A stretch of DNA of 64,000 nt from Sulfitobacter aestuariivivens (GCF_014763045.1 NZ_JACTAG010000003.1:186001-250000), one strand, 5' to 3'; positions 53,725 through 62,801 are shown, numbered from the stretch's first letter. Translations and numbers: made by a program. Notes: generated by a model not told the origin, from the letters alone.

Positions 53725-55044
53725 ATGGCAAAGATTAGCGTCTTTGGCATTGGCTATGTGGGTGTTGTGTCCGCTGCGTGTCTTGCGCAGGACGGTCACG
53801 AGGTCATCGCAGTCGATGTCGATACAGGAAAGATCAAAGCAATCAACGAGGGCCGCAGCCCGATTGTCGAAGAAGGCATCGAAGAGCTGGTGCGGCAAGT
53901 CGTCAAAGACGGCAATCTGACAGCGACGGACGATTTCGAGCAAGCGGTGCTGAATTCGGATGTATCTTTCATCTGCGTCGGTACACCGTCGTCTCCTGAC
54001 GGATCCGTGGGCCTTGAGTATGTCATTTCGGTTTGCGAGAACATCGGCAAGGCCCTGGCCAAGAAGAAAAGCTATCACAGCGTCGTCTTGCGTTCGACGA
54101 TTGTGCCGGGTTCCACCGAAGAGGCGTGCATTCCGGTGCTGGAAGAAAACTCTGGCAAGGTCGCGGGCGAAGGTTTCGGCGTTGGGTATTTCCCCGAGTT
54201 CCTGCGCGAGAGCACAGCCATCGCGGACAATTACGCACCCGGTCTGATCGTGTTTGGGTATCTGGATGAAAAGACCCGCGTGATCCTTGAAAAGATCAAC
54301 GGTTCTCTGCCGTGTGACATGCATCAGGTCGAGATCAAGACCGCTGAGATGGTGAAATACACGTCCAATACATGGCGCGCCGTCAAGGTGACCTTTGCCA
54401 ATGAGATCGGCAATATCGCCAAGGCGAGCGGCATCGACGGGCAGACGGTGATGGAGATCCTGTGCTCGGATGAAAAGATCGCTATGAGTCCCTATTTCAT
54501 GCGCCCCGGTTTTGCCTTTGGCGGCTCATGCCTGCCCAAGGACGTGCGCGCACTGAAGTATCTGGCGGGCAGCACGGGCACCAAGCATCATCTGCTTTCT
54601 GCAGTGCTTGAAGCCAACGAGGCTCAGATTGCCAAGGCCGAGAAGATGGTCATTGACAGTGGCGAGACCAAGGTTGGTTTTGTGGGTATTTCTTTCAAGC
54701 CCGGCACGGATGATCTGCGCGAAAGTCCGTTGATCACGCTGGCAGCGCGGTTGATTGACAAGGGGATCGATGTATCGATCTACGATCCCTTCGTGCAACA
54801 GGCCTTTGACAACGCAACACCCGGCGCGGGCCGCGGCAATGACGATGTGCCCGATCTGGAGCAGCGCATGGTCTATAGCCTTGATGCCTTGCTTGAGGGT
54901 AGCGGCACTGTGCTGGTGGGCAACCATTACGGCGAGACCGTGGAGCGGCTTAAGAAGGCGGCGGGCGAACGCCCGGTGGTCGATCTGACGCGCCTTGCCC
55001 GCGACAAGACCTCTGATGATCGGTATCAGGGGATCTGCTGGTAA
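53725..55044 (+). CDS. algD: GDP-mannose 6-dehydrogenase, AlgD-like
   Basis: The 439-residue enzyme oxidises GDP-mannose to GDP-mannuronate, the precursor step for alginate. It has an N-terminal NAD-binding GIGYVG (8-13), VGYFPEFLREST substrate region (about 152-164), FGGSCLPKD with catalytic Cys269, and a C-terminal UDPGDH domain (KPGTDDLRESP). AlgD and UDP-glucose dehydrogenase are related; the MRPGFAFGGSCLPKDVRAL stretch is the AlgD form. It starts the operon. alg8 begins 23 bases later. Confidence 0.92.
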   Translation: MAKISVFGIGYVGVVSAACLAQDGHEVIAVDVDTGKIKAINEGRSPIVEEGIEELVRQVVKDGNLTATDDFEQAVLNSDVSFICVGTPSSPDGSVGLEYVISVCENIGKALAKKKSYHSVVLRSTIVPGSTEEACIPVLEENSGKVAGEGFGVGYFPEFLRESTAIADNYAPGLIVFGYLDEKTRVILEKINGSLPCDMHQVEIKTAEMVKYTSNTWRAVKVTFANEIGNIAKASGIDGQTVMEILCSDEKIAMSPYFMRPGFAFGGSCLPKDVRALKYLAGSTGTKHHLLSAVLEANEAQIAKAEKMVIDSGETKVGFVGISFKPGTDDLRESPLITLAARLIDKGIDVSIYDPFVQQAFDNATPGAGRGNDDVPDLEQRMVYSLDALLEGSGTVLVGNHYGETVERLKKAAGERPVVDLTRLARDKTSDDRYQGICW

Positions 55045-55067
55045 CAGCAGGAACAGGTCGCGCAGCG

Positions 55068-56549
55068 ATGCTCAGAGCAACCACACATCTGGCGTATTTC
55101 TCAGTCGCCATCTTGTTCCTATGCGCCGTTCCCCAGGGGTTCCTGGGGAACGCGCAAGGGGCGCAGGGGACGATCCTTGTGATCGGCTTTCTGGGGGCGT
55201 GGCGTTATAGCTGGGCGGCCATCAACTTTACCCGTGCGCTGTGGTTCAAGCGGCTGGTGTATCCGCGCTGGCGCAAGCGGCGCGATGAACGGTTTGCCCA
55301 GAGCCGGGCCAAGCATCACTGCTATTTCATGGTGACCACCTATATGGTGGATCCTGACATTACGCTGCCGGTCTATCGGTCGATTTTCAAGGCAGCGATG
55401 GCGGCACGGGATGGGGCGACGATTGTCGCCTCTGTCGTGGATGGTATGGACGACCGGCTGATCAAGGGCATCTACCGCGCGATGGATGTCGATCCCAATC
55501 ACGTCGAGTTGGTGATTGACCGGATCAAATCGGACGGCAAGCGGGATGCGATGCAAAAAGCACTGCGCATTCTGGCAAGCTTTTCGCCGACGCATAACGA
55601 TATCATGGTCTTTGTCGATGGTGACACCATCGTGCCCGAGGATATCTGGGCGCGTTCCGCCCCTGTGTTCACCGATCCCAGGACCGGGGCACTGACCACC
55701 GATGAGGCGGCGATCATCGGGCCCGAGGGGCTTTTCAAGGATTGGTTTCGTCTGCGGTTCAATCAGCGGCAGGTGATGATGTGTTCGATGGGGCTGTCAA
55801 ACCGGGTTCTGACGCTGACAGGGCGGATGAGCGTTTTTCGCGCCGATCTCAGCACCGATCCCACGTTTGTGCGCGCCGTGGGGCAGGATTATCTGGATCA
55901 CTGGCGCCTCGGCCGCGTGAACTTTCTGACCGGGGATGACAAATCCACCTGGTACTGGTTGCTGACCCACGGCTACGAGACGGCCTATCTGCCGGATGTG
56001 CAGTCCGCGAGCTATGAGGGCCAGCCGCGCGATACGTTCTTTGACAGCGCCAAGACGCTGATGGTGCGGTGGTTCGGGAACATGATGCGCACCAATGGGC
56101 GCGCCATCCGTCTGGGTCCGAAGGACATCGGATTTTTCACGTGGTGGTCCATTCTGGATCAGCGCGTCAGTTGCTGGACCACGCTGGTTGGTCCCATTTC
56201 GGTAATCATCACGGCGATTGTTGCGACGCCGATCGTGATCCCGCTTTATCTGGCGTGGGTGATGATGACGCGGTACATATTTTGCGTTTACATCGCGCTT
56301 TTCAATCGCGAGTGGTTCCCGATCACGCATCCTTTTGTGCTGTATTTCGGTCAAATCACCGGTGCGATGATCAAGACGTTCGTGTTGTTCCGTCTGGACC
56401 GTCAGAAGTGGACGCGGCAGGGCGGCGGCGGCGGTGCGAAGGTGGTGGCGTTCTATGATCGGCTCAAGATGATGGAAAGCACGGCGCATCACGCGCTGGC
56501 CTATGCCTGGTTGACGATTGCAATCATGTTTCTGAATACGTTGGAGTAA
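55068..56549 (+). CDS. alg8: Alginate polymerase Alg8-like glycosyltransferase
   Basis: The 493-residue family 2 glycosyltransferase has two N-terminal helices (about 7-45), a cytoplasmic catalytic domain with DGD at 184-186, FLTGDDKSTW (TGDD, 288-291) and KRDAMQKAL, and C-terminal helices (about 375-430 and 473-491). Alg8 joins mannuronate units and, with Alg44, exports the chain across the inner membrane. RWFGNMMRTNGRAI also matches Alg8. It follows algD after 23 bases and precedes alg44 by 9. Confidence 0.9.
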   Translation: MLRATTHLAYFSVAILFLCAVPQGFLGNAQGAQGTILVIGFLGAWRYSWAAINFTRALWFKRLVYPRWRKRRDERFAQSRAKHHCYFMVTTYMVDPDITLPVYRSIFKAAMAARDGATIVASVVDGMDDRLIKGIYRAMDVDPNHVELVIDRIKSDGKRDAMQKALRILASFSPTHNDIMVFVDGDTIVPEDIWARSAPVFTDPRTGALTTDEAAIIGPEGLFKDWFRLRFNQRQVMMCSMGLSNRVLTLTGRMSVFRADLSTDPTFVRAVGQDYLDHWRLGRVNFLTGDDKSTWYWLLTHGYETAYLPDVQSASYEGQPRDTFFDSAKTLMVRWFGNMMRTNGRAIRLGPKDIGFFTWWSILDQRVSCWTTLVGPISVIITAIVATPIVIPLYLAWVMMTRYIFCVYIALFNREWFPITHPFVLYFGQITGAMIKTFVLFRLDRQKWTRQGGGGGAKVVAFYDRLKMMESTAHHALAYAWLTIAIMFLNTLE

Positions 56550-56558
56550 CGGGTAGCG

Positions 56559-57623
56559 ATGACGGATCAGAAGAACCCATCCGGCGACAACGCCACGCCC
56601 ATTCCCAAGGATTTCGGGCTGGAGAATGAGCATCCGATGCTCACGATGCCGTTTTCGCTGCGCGTCGGCGATCAAGTGTTTGAAGGGTCGCGTCTGTCGG
56701 TCACGCAGATGGAGGTGTCTTCGCCTGTGGGCGAGGCGGTGCCTGGGACACGCAGGCTGGGTACGCTGAAGTTCCCGTTCGAGGATTTTTCCGTCACGCT
56801 GACCGCGGATGTCACCGTGCAGGGGCAAAGCGGTGATACGTTGACGCTGTTGTTTTCTGAGCCGACCGGCGCGCATCTGGCGCAGTTGCGGTATCTGATC
56901 AACAGCTACATTGCAGGCGATCTTGTCACGCTCAAGGGCATGATGAGCTATACCGGCCCGACCCAGCCCAAGGCCCCCAAGGCCGCGGTGCAAAGGTCCG
57001 TGCGCGACCGCGCGCGGTCCATTGGGGTGGCCCTTGCCTCGCTTCTTTTCGTGCTGGTGGCGGCCACGGTCGTTTTTGGCCGCTACACCACGGCGTATGA
57101 ATTGCATCCGGTGTTCATCGACCGCGGCGGGCAATCAATGCAAGCCACGGTTGCAGGTCAGCTGACCTATCTGGATGGCGATGCAGCGGTCGGGGATGTG
57201 GCCTATACCATCGCCGCCACGACCGGAGATGTTCTTAGTTTTCAAATGCCTAGAGAGGGTGAGGTTCAACTTGCCTCAGAAATATATGAAGGCGCAACTG
57301 TCCTTCCTGAGGACTTAATTCTGACAATTTTCGACGATAGCTCATCATTAAGGTTAAGGACGATGATCAGCATCGAAGGGCTGACACGGGCACTGCAGGG
57401 CGATCCTGCACGTATCGAATTGAACGACGGTCGGAAGTATCCGGTCGAGGTTCTGGTCAAAGATACAACCCGTGCCGCAGCGCTGACTGGCGATCTGTAT
57501 GTTCCTGTTGACCTTGCGGTGAAGGGCGAAGGTCTGGACCCGGTTGACGTTGGAAAGTCGGCGCGGTTGCGGTTGTCAAAGACACTGTTGGGCGTGTTCG
57601 GCGTGCGGCAGGAGACTGAATGA
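56559..57623 (+). CDS. alg44: Alg44-like membrane protein with altered PilZ domain
   Basis: The 354-residue protein follows the Alg44 layout: N-terminal cytoplasmic domain (1-140), one helix (155-173), and a periplasmic membrane-fusion-like part (180-350). The N-terminal beta fold (PFSLRVGDQVFEG, SRLSVTQMEV) resembles PilZ, but I see no Arg-x3-Arg and no Asp-x-Ser-x-x-Gly, the pair needed for c-di-GMP in canonical Alg44. Alg44 would then polymerise without c-di-GMP or use another signal. Residues 225-268 are encoded by a clearly AT-richer patch. Its stop overlaps the algA start. Confidence 0.8.
   Translation: MTDQKNPSGDNATPIPKDFGLENEHPMLTMPFSLRVGDQVFEGSRLSVTQMEVSSPVGEAVPGTRRLGTLKFPFEDFSVTLTADVTVQGQSGDTLTLLFSEPTGAHLAQLRYLINSYIAGDLVTLKGMMSYTGPTQPKAPKAAVQRSVRDRARSIGVALASLLFVLVAATVVFGRYTTAYELHPVFIDRGGQSMQATVAGQLTYLDGDAAVGDVAYTIAATTGDVLSFQMPREGEVQLASEIYEGATVLPEDLILTIFDDSSSLRLRTMISIEGLTRALQGDPARIELNDGRKYPVEVLVKDTTRAAALTGDLYVPVDLAVKGEGLDPVDVGKSARLRLSKTLLGVFGVRQETE
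57231..57362 (+). other. Low-GC patch inside alg44
   Basis: About 130 bases are near 41% G+C by my count, with codons such as CTT, AGT, CAA, AGA, ATA and TTA, while the rest of alg44 reads at about 60%. The frame stays open, so this is not a sequencing frameshift artefact by itself. It encodes residues 225-268 of the periplasmic domain. Confidence 0.6.
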
Positions 57624-59041
57624 TGACTAAGATCACGCCTTTGATCATTTGCGGAGGGAACGGTACCCGTTTGTGGCCGATCTCGCGCAAGCATAGCCCC
57701 AAGCAGTTCCAGCGGATCGGGGGCGAAGGGACACTGACCTTTTTCCAAACCGCCGTGCAGCGTCATCGCAGCAGCCAGTTTGCTGATCCCATTATTGTGA
57801 CGGGCCGCATCCATGAAGGCACCGTGCGCAAGCAGTTGCAGGAATTGCAGGTCAAGGCGCGGATCATTTGCGAACCCATGGGCCGCAACACCGGTCCGGC
57901 CGTGCTGGCCGCTGCCGAGGTTGTGCTGGCGGACGATCCCGATGCGATCTTTGTCGTGGTGCCTGCCGATCATGTGATCGAGGGCGACCTCGTCACGCCG
58001 CTTGGTGCCTGTATTCCAGCCTGTCAGGCGGGCCATATCGTGACTTTTGGCATCACGCCGCGGTATCCTGAAAGTGGCTTTGGCTATATCGTCGACAAGG
58101 GCCCGCTGGGCGAAGATCCTTTTGTGCGTCAGGTCGCGCAGTTTGTCGAAAAACCTGCTGTTGAAGATGCGACCGCGCTTATCGAGGCGGGCAACGCCTA
58201 TTGGGCCTCGGGCATTTCCATGTTTGCAGCGAAAACCATTCGCAGCGAATACCGCGCGTTTGATCCGATGACGGCGGCGCATGTGCAGCAAAGTGTGCTG
58301 GAAGGCACGGTCGAGGATGGCGTGCTTTATCTGCAAAGCGAGCCCTTTGAAAAAGCCGCTGCCCAGCCCACCGAAAGCGCCGTGTTCGAGCGGACAGAGC
58401 GGATCGCTTTTGCGCCGCTGAACGTAAGCTGGGATGATGTGGGCAGCTGGAAAGCCATGTATGGCATTTCGCCCGCCGATACCGATGGCAATGTGTTGCA
58501 GGGCAATGTGATTGCACATGAGGCGCAAAACACGATGGTGCGCGCAGACAGTCGTCTGGTCTCTGTTGTGGGGCTGAGCGATATCATCGTGATCGACACG
58601 GCAGACGCCCTGCTGGTCGCACGCATGGATGAGACGCAGAACGTCAAGGCCATTGTCGATGAGCTCAAGCGGACGGGACGCCCGGAAGCGGAGCGCCATC
58701 ACGAGGCCAAGCCCGCGATGGTCCCCATGGTCGATGCCAAGCTGGTGTCGCAGCTGGCCCCAAGTGAGAATTATCAGGTCGGTGCGGCCGAAATCGGCGT
58801 GGGATCCACGCTGACCATTGAGCCCGGTGACGCGCGTCAGGCACTGGTTGTGCGCGGACGTGTGCATGCAACAGGTGCGGAATGGCAGAAATCCGTTGGG
58901 GAAGGCGGGCGCATATATGCGGACGCCAAGGCGCCTGTTGTGATCACCAACCTAAGCGACGAAAAGTCGGAATTGCTGTTTGTCACGCTGGAATCGGCTG
59001 ACTTCCAGCCGAAATCAATAGGACAGGTCGTGAATGGCTAG
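57620..59041 (+). CDS. algA: Mannose-1-phosphate guanylyltransferase, AlgA/ManC-like
   Basis: The 473-residue enzyme makes GDP-mannose from mannose 1-phosphate and GTP. The N-terminal pyrophosphorylase half has CGGNGTRLWPISRKHSPKQF (11-30), EPMGRNTGPAV and FVEKP. The C-terminal half (about 345-470) looks like the cupin isomerase domain of AlgA, but the His-rich metal site (Gln-x-His-x-His) is absent around IEPGDARQALVVRGRVH, so mannose-6-phosphate isomerase activity is doubtful. It overlaps alg44 and algG, and a phosphomannomutase must come from elsewhere. Confidence 0.88.
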   Translation: MMTKITPLIICGGNGTRLWPISRKHSPKQFQRIGGEGTLTFFQTAVQRHRSSQFADPIIVTGRIHEGTVRKQLQELQVKARIICEPMGRNTGPAVLAAAEVVLADDPDAIFVVVPADHVIEGDLVTPLGACIPACQAGHIVTFGITPRYPESGFGYIVDKGPLGEDPFVRQVAQFVEKPAVEDATALIEAGNAYWASGISMFAAKTIRSEYRAFDPMTAAHVQQSVLEGTVEDGVLYLQSEPFEKAAAQPTESAVFERTERIAFAPLNVSWDDVGSWKAMYGISPADTDGNVLQGNVIAHEAQNTMVRADSRLVSVVGLSDIIVIDTADALLVARMDETQNVKAIVDELKRTGRPEAERHHEAKPAMVPMVDAKLVSQLAPSENYQVGAAEIGVGSTLTIEPGDARQALVVRGRVHATGAEWQKSVGEGGRIYADAKAPVVITNLSDEKSELLFVTLESADFQPKSIGQVVNG

Positions 59042-60626
59042 CCTACTGCGCCTCCCGTTGCTGCGCTTTTGCGTGGTGGCAGTGGCGCTGCTTGCGCCTG
59101 TGGCGGCGCTGTCAGGTCCAACGCTTGATGCAAAGGAATTGCGCGCCGCTGTACGTGCATTCGAGGCCCGGACAGCCGGTCAGGTCCTGCGTCCCGTGGA
59201 TGTCGCTGCGCTGCGCGCTGATCTTGGATTAGGGACAGCGGGGCGGGTTGCGGCGCCGTCGGATGATGCCGCGACAGGCAAACCCGCGCTAAGCGGTGCA
59301 GGCGGGCTTTTCGCGCTTCAGACCGGTCAGGCGATCCAAACACCGAATGTGCGCAGCAGCGGCCAAAGAGAGGGCCCCGTTGATGCGGGCACGACGAATT
59401 TCCGACTGATGATGGCGTCGCTGGCGCAGTCTTACAGCGGGATCAATACGCTTTCCGTGATCACGGCACAGGGCGCGCGAGGCAGCACGGCGCTGTCCAT
59501 CCGCTCAGGCACTGTGACGCTTGCCGACGTGCGGTCGCTTTTTGCGGCCAACGGCATGCCTCCGCGTGCTGATGGCACGTTCACGGCACCGCTGGTACTG
59601 TGGCCCGACGCCACGCTGCGGCTGAGCCCTGGCGAACGGATGGGTCTGGCCCGCGACCAGGGGGCGTTTGTCCTGTCGATGGGGCATCTTGAGATCAACG
59701 GTGCGCTGATCGAAGTGGTTGGCGGGGAGAACCCGCATGAGCCGGTCTTCATGCCGTTTGTGACAGTTTTGGGCAGTGGATCCATTCAGATGGTCGGCAG
59801 CACGCTGCGCGGCCTTGGTTTTGGGCGCACCGCGAAATTCGCCGGACTGACGGTTGCGGGCAATCCGCTGATGCAGGCCAAGCGCAGGGTGATCCTGCGG
59901 GGCAATCTGTTTGACGACATCAAGATTGTTACCATTGCCGGTGCGCCGGCTGCAGAAATTAGCGGCAACACCTTCAGCAATGCGCGCAACAATGCGCTGA
60001 ATGTGATGAACGCGCCATATGCCGTTGTGCGCGGCAACCTCTTTCGGGGCACGGCGCCCACCAATGCGATCCGCGTTGATTTGGGGTCTGATCATGCCCT
60101 GATTGCCCAGAATGTGTTTTTGGGCGGTGAGCGGGTTGCGGTGCTGATCAACGGCAATTCCAACAGCGTTGCGGTGCGCGATAATCTGATCTGGCGACGC
60201 GACGGCGCGGGGATCAAGTTTCTCAATACGCGCTGCGGTCTGGCCGAGGGCAATATCCTTGTCGACAATCGCCAAAAGGGCATCGAAGTGCGCAAAAGCG
60301 ACGGTGTTGTGGTGCAGCAGAACCTGATCACGGGCAACCGCAGCGCAGGTGTCTGGGTGTCTGCACAGGCCGAAGATGCCCGCACAGCAGTGCGTGACAA
60401 TATTTTTGAGGCGAACGGCGCGGGCCTTTCGGCGGCAACGGGCGCAGAAATCTGGATATCCGGGAACAACTTTTCCAGGCAGCTACCCAAACTGCTGGAT
60501 GGCGATATAGCGCGGCTGAGCACCCGGCTGGTCCGGGATCTTCGGGGCGAGGGATCTTGGCGGCTGAACCGCGGCAAAGCCCACGCACAAGAAATGCTGA
60601 CCCCCCTGTGCGGGAGCGAAACATGA
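59034..60626 (+). CDS. algG: AlgG-like right-handed beta-helix protein
   Basis: The 530-residue protein has a signal peptide (1-27), a linker and right-handed parallel beta-helix coils (about 220-480) like AlgG, the periplasmic mannuronan C5-epimerase. Asn ladders are clear (ISGNTFSNARNNALN, VRGNLFRG, LIAQNVFLGG, AVRDNLIW). The DPHD motif that holds the catalytic Asp-Pro-His-Asp in AlgG is absent anywhere. It may be inactive, use other residues, or only protect the polymer in the periplasm. It overlaps algA by 8 bases. Confidence 0.75.
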   Translation: MASLLRLPLLRFCVVAVALLAPVAALSGPTLDAKELRAAVRAFEARTAGQVLRPVDVAALRADLGLGTAGRVAAPSDDAATGKPALSGAGGLFALQTGQAIQTPNVRSSGQREGPVDAGTTNFRLMMASLAQSYSGINTLSVITAQGARGSTALSIRSGTVTLADVRSLFAANGMPPRADGTFTAPLVLWPDATLRLSPGERMGLARDQGAFVLSMGHLEINGALIEVVGGENPHEPVFMPFVTVLGSGSIQMVGSTLRGLGFGRTAKFAGLTVAGNPLMQAKRRVILRGNLFDDIKIVTIAGAPAAEISGNTFSNARNNALNVMNAPYAVVRGNLFRGTAPTNAIRVDLGSDHALIAQNVFLGGERVAVLINGNSNSVAVRDNLIWRRDGAGIKFLNTRCGLAEGNILVDNRQKGIEVRKSDGVVVQQNLITGNRSAGVWVSAQAEDARTAVRDNIFEANGAGLSAATGAEIWISGNNFSRQLPKLLDGDIARLSTRLVRDLRGEGSWRLNRGKAHAQEMLTPLCGSET

Positions 60627-61396
60627 CGCTGCGCGGGGTGGTTTTTGGGGCAGTTGGGGCGGCGTTGCTGCCTCTTGGCGCATTTGCGGAGACGGCGAAA
60701 TCGCCGATTATCCCTATCCTCATCTCACCGTCCAAAGAGGCGCAGCGCATTTCGGTCACGGTGGAGCGGGGCTTGAGGTCTTCCAAAACGCTGCGCACGG
60801 CTGCCTTGCGTCAGGCGCGCGAGGCGATGCACGCCGGGGATCGTATCAGCAGCGACGACATGCGCCAGCTGGCGTTGGCGGGTGACGGTCTGGCCGCGCA
60901 GCGCTATGCGCGCCAGTTGATATCGGGCCGCGTGGCAGCGTCGCCGTCAGATATCGCCTATTTTTCCGCCATTGCGGTCGGGACAGGCCGGGTCTGGACG
61001 TTGGGGCCGATGATTGAGGCGATGCACAAGCTTGATCCCGCGCAGGAACCGCGCGCGCGTGTACGCAAATATATTAAGGTGCTCTATCCATATGCCTGGG
61101 CGGGCAACGCGCTGGCACTGGACGCGCTGGTCGCATTCAACGGTGAGGGCCGCCTCTTCGGGCCGCTCTCGGACGCCACGCGCGACCGCATATTGTCCGA
61201 AGCTCAGACGCAGGGCGACGGGCGCATCGAACTTGGTCTTGCCATGGCCATTCTCGAAAGCGAACGCAGCAAGACAACACCGGACAGCTCGGCGCTCGAT
61301 CAGGCGCGGAGCTATCTGGCCACGGCAGAGGCATCGGGCCATCTGGCGGTCAGGACAACGGCGCAAAATCTCTTGCGCCTGATGGAGAACGGCTGA
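60623..61396 (+). CDS. Periplasmic helical protein of the alginate-like operon
   Basis: The 257-residue protein has a signal peptide (MTLRGVVFGAVGAALLPLGA) and then mostly alpha helices with repeated Ala-Leu patterns (ARLQAREAMHAGD-like, AAQRYARQLISG, ALALDALVAFNGEG, YLATAEASGHLAV), suggesting Sel1/TPR-like folds. AlgK, the Alg scaffold lipoprotein, is TPR-rich, but this one has no lipobox and is shorter. It overlaps algG by 4 bases. I do not recognise a closer relative. Confidence 0.65.
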   Translation: MTLRGVVFGAVGAALLPLGAFAETAKSPIIPILISPSKEAQRISVTVERGLRSSKTLRTAALRQAREAMHAGDRISSDDMRQLALAGDGLAAQRYARQLISGRVAASPSDIAYFSAIAVGTGRVWTLGPMIEAMHKLDPAQEPRARVRKYIKVLYPYAWAGNALALDALVAFNGEGRLFGPLSDATRDRILSEAQTQGDGRIELGLAMAILESERSKTTPDSSALDQARSYLATAEASGHLAVRTTAQNLLRLMENG

Positions 61397-61457
61397 CACA
61401 ATAGGCTGACAGGCAGCAGCCAAGAACAACGATAACCGGACAGCAGCGGGGCTTGCA

Positions 61458-62801
61458 GTGAAACCGGACATGACAGATCGCACGAGGCACTCGGGCTTGC
61501 GCCGCTTATGGCACGCGGGCCTTCTGGGCTGTCTGGCGATGGTCGCGCTGGCGCTTGCGCCCGGGAAAGCCGCCGCACAATCCGCCTATGATTGCCGCGC
61601 TCTTGAGGTGCATGGTGCCTTGCCTGCGATTGAGGGCAGGGATGGCGTGTTTTTCCGCATCGATCCGGATATGCACGCCTATCAGACCCTGAGCGATGAA
61701 AGCATCGCGCTGATTGGTGAGCTGAGCCGGGCGCTGCGCTCGCGCGGGACGACGCTGGTGCTGATGCCGGTGCCCGGACGCGGGCATGTGTTGGCGCACC
61801 AGTTGCCCGCGATGGCGCAGCACGTGGGGTTTGACCCCGATATCGCCACGGCTGTGCACCGCGATGTCATGCAGCGTCTGGCGGGTGCCGGCATTGCGGT
61901 GGCCGACCCGCGCCGCGCCTTGCGGCAATCTGCGCTGGCCGGGCGGATGCCCTTTTTCGCCGCAGACCCGCGCCCGACCGCCGAAGGCAGCAAGGTCATG
62001 GCTGCGAGCATTGCGGATATTCTGGCTCAGCACCCGGACACCAAGGACCTTGCGCGTGGTCAGTTCCTGACCCAGCCTGTCGGTGCGGTCACGCTGCCTT
62101 CCGTCATGCGGGCCCAATTGCAACTGGCATGTCAGGACACTTTGCCGACGGTTGCGTTTGCCGCCGAGACAACGCGACCTGATGGTCCAGTCTCAGACAG
62201 TGTTGGCGTTGCGGCGGTGATCGGCACGGAATTCACCGGCACCGCGGCGCTGAATTTTTCCGGCTACCTCAGCGCGGCCAGTGGTCTGCGGGTTCTGGGG
62301 TACGGGGTCGCGGGTGGCGGGGCGTTTGCGGCGATGTCGTCTTATCTGACCTCCGTGGACTTTCGCGCCGCCCCGCCGCAAGTTCTGGTGTGGGAATTCC
62401 CGCTGTGGACGTCGCTTGCCAACCACGGCGATCAACCGATGAAAGAGCTCATCGCGGCAGGTGGCGAAAGCTGCTCAAGGCCGCTGACCCTTGGGCCCGG
62501 TTCCGGTCCGGGGCGGGTGGTGGCCGATCTGCAGGGTCTTGATGCCGGCCAAGACGTCACATTGGCGCTTGATACAGACGGCGCATTTGTGTCGGCCGTG
62601 CGTTTCCATTTCAGGGGAGCGGACGATCTGGTGCGCCCGCGCAGCATTTACCGTCATCCCGATCAGTTGCTTACGGGACGGTTCTATATGCCGCTATCCG
62701 GTCTTGAAGCAACAGGTCTGAGATCGGTCGAGATCGAGATCCCGCAGCCCTATGGCCCGCAGCCCAGTCTGACGGCCTGTATCCGCGGAGCGACAGAATG
62801 A
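61458..62801 (+). CDS. AlgX/AlgJ-like protein with lost SGNH catalytic residues
   Basis: The 447-residue protein has a signal peptide, an SGNH-like domain (about 50-320) and a C-terminal carbohydrate-binding-like part (about 330-447), as in AlgX. At the D-T-H-W motif the protein reads Asp170-Pro-Arg172-Pro, and the GTSYS motif is GTEFT with Glu258 in place of Ser. Asp is kept, but the Ser and His of the triad are lost, so acetyl transfer is unlikely. The segment after it, VLVWEFPLW, keeps the AlgX pattern. The start is GTG 61458 or ATG 61470. The gap to the upstream gene is 61 bases; it overlaps the next gene by 4. Confidence 0.75.
   Translation: MKPDMTDRTRHSGLRRLWHAGLLGCLAMVALALAPGKAAAQSAYDCRALEVHGALPAIEGRDGVFFRIDPDMHAYQTLSDESIALIGELSRALRSRGTTLVLMPVPGRGHVLAHQLPAMAQHVGFDPDIATAVHRDVMQRLAGAGIAVADPRRALRQSALAGRMPFFAADPRPTAEGSKVMAASIADILAQHPDTKDLARGQFLTQPVGAVTLPSVMRAQLQLACQDTLPTVAFAAETTRPDGPVSDSVGVAAVIGTEFTGTAALNFSGYLSAASGLRVLGYGVAGGGAFAAMSSYLTSVDFRAAPPQVLVWEFPLWTSLANHGDQPMKELIAAGGESCSRPLTLGPGSGPGRVVADLQGLDAGQDVTLALDTDGAFVSAVRFHFRGADDLVRPRSIYRHPDQLLTGRFYMPLSGLEATGLRSVEIEIPQPYGPQPSLTACIRGATE

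Noticed and set aside
55797..58867. Long reverse ORFs 55797-57134 and 57266-58867 in the alginate-like operon
   Set aside because: Antisense to alg8, alg44 and algA, which have overlapping starts and conserved motifs; low-complexity His/Arg products.
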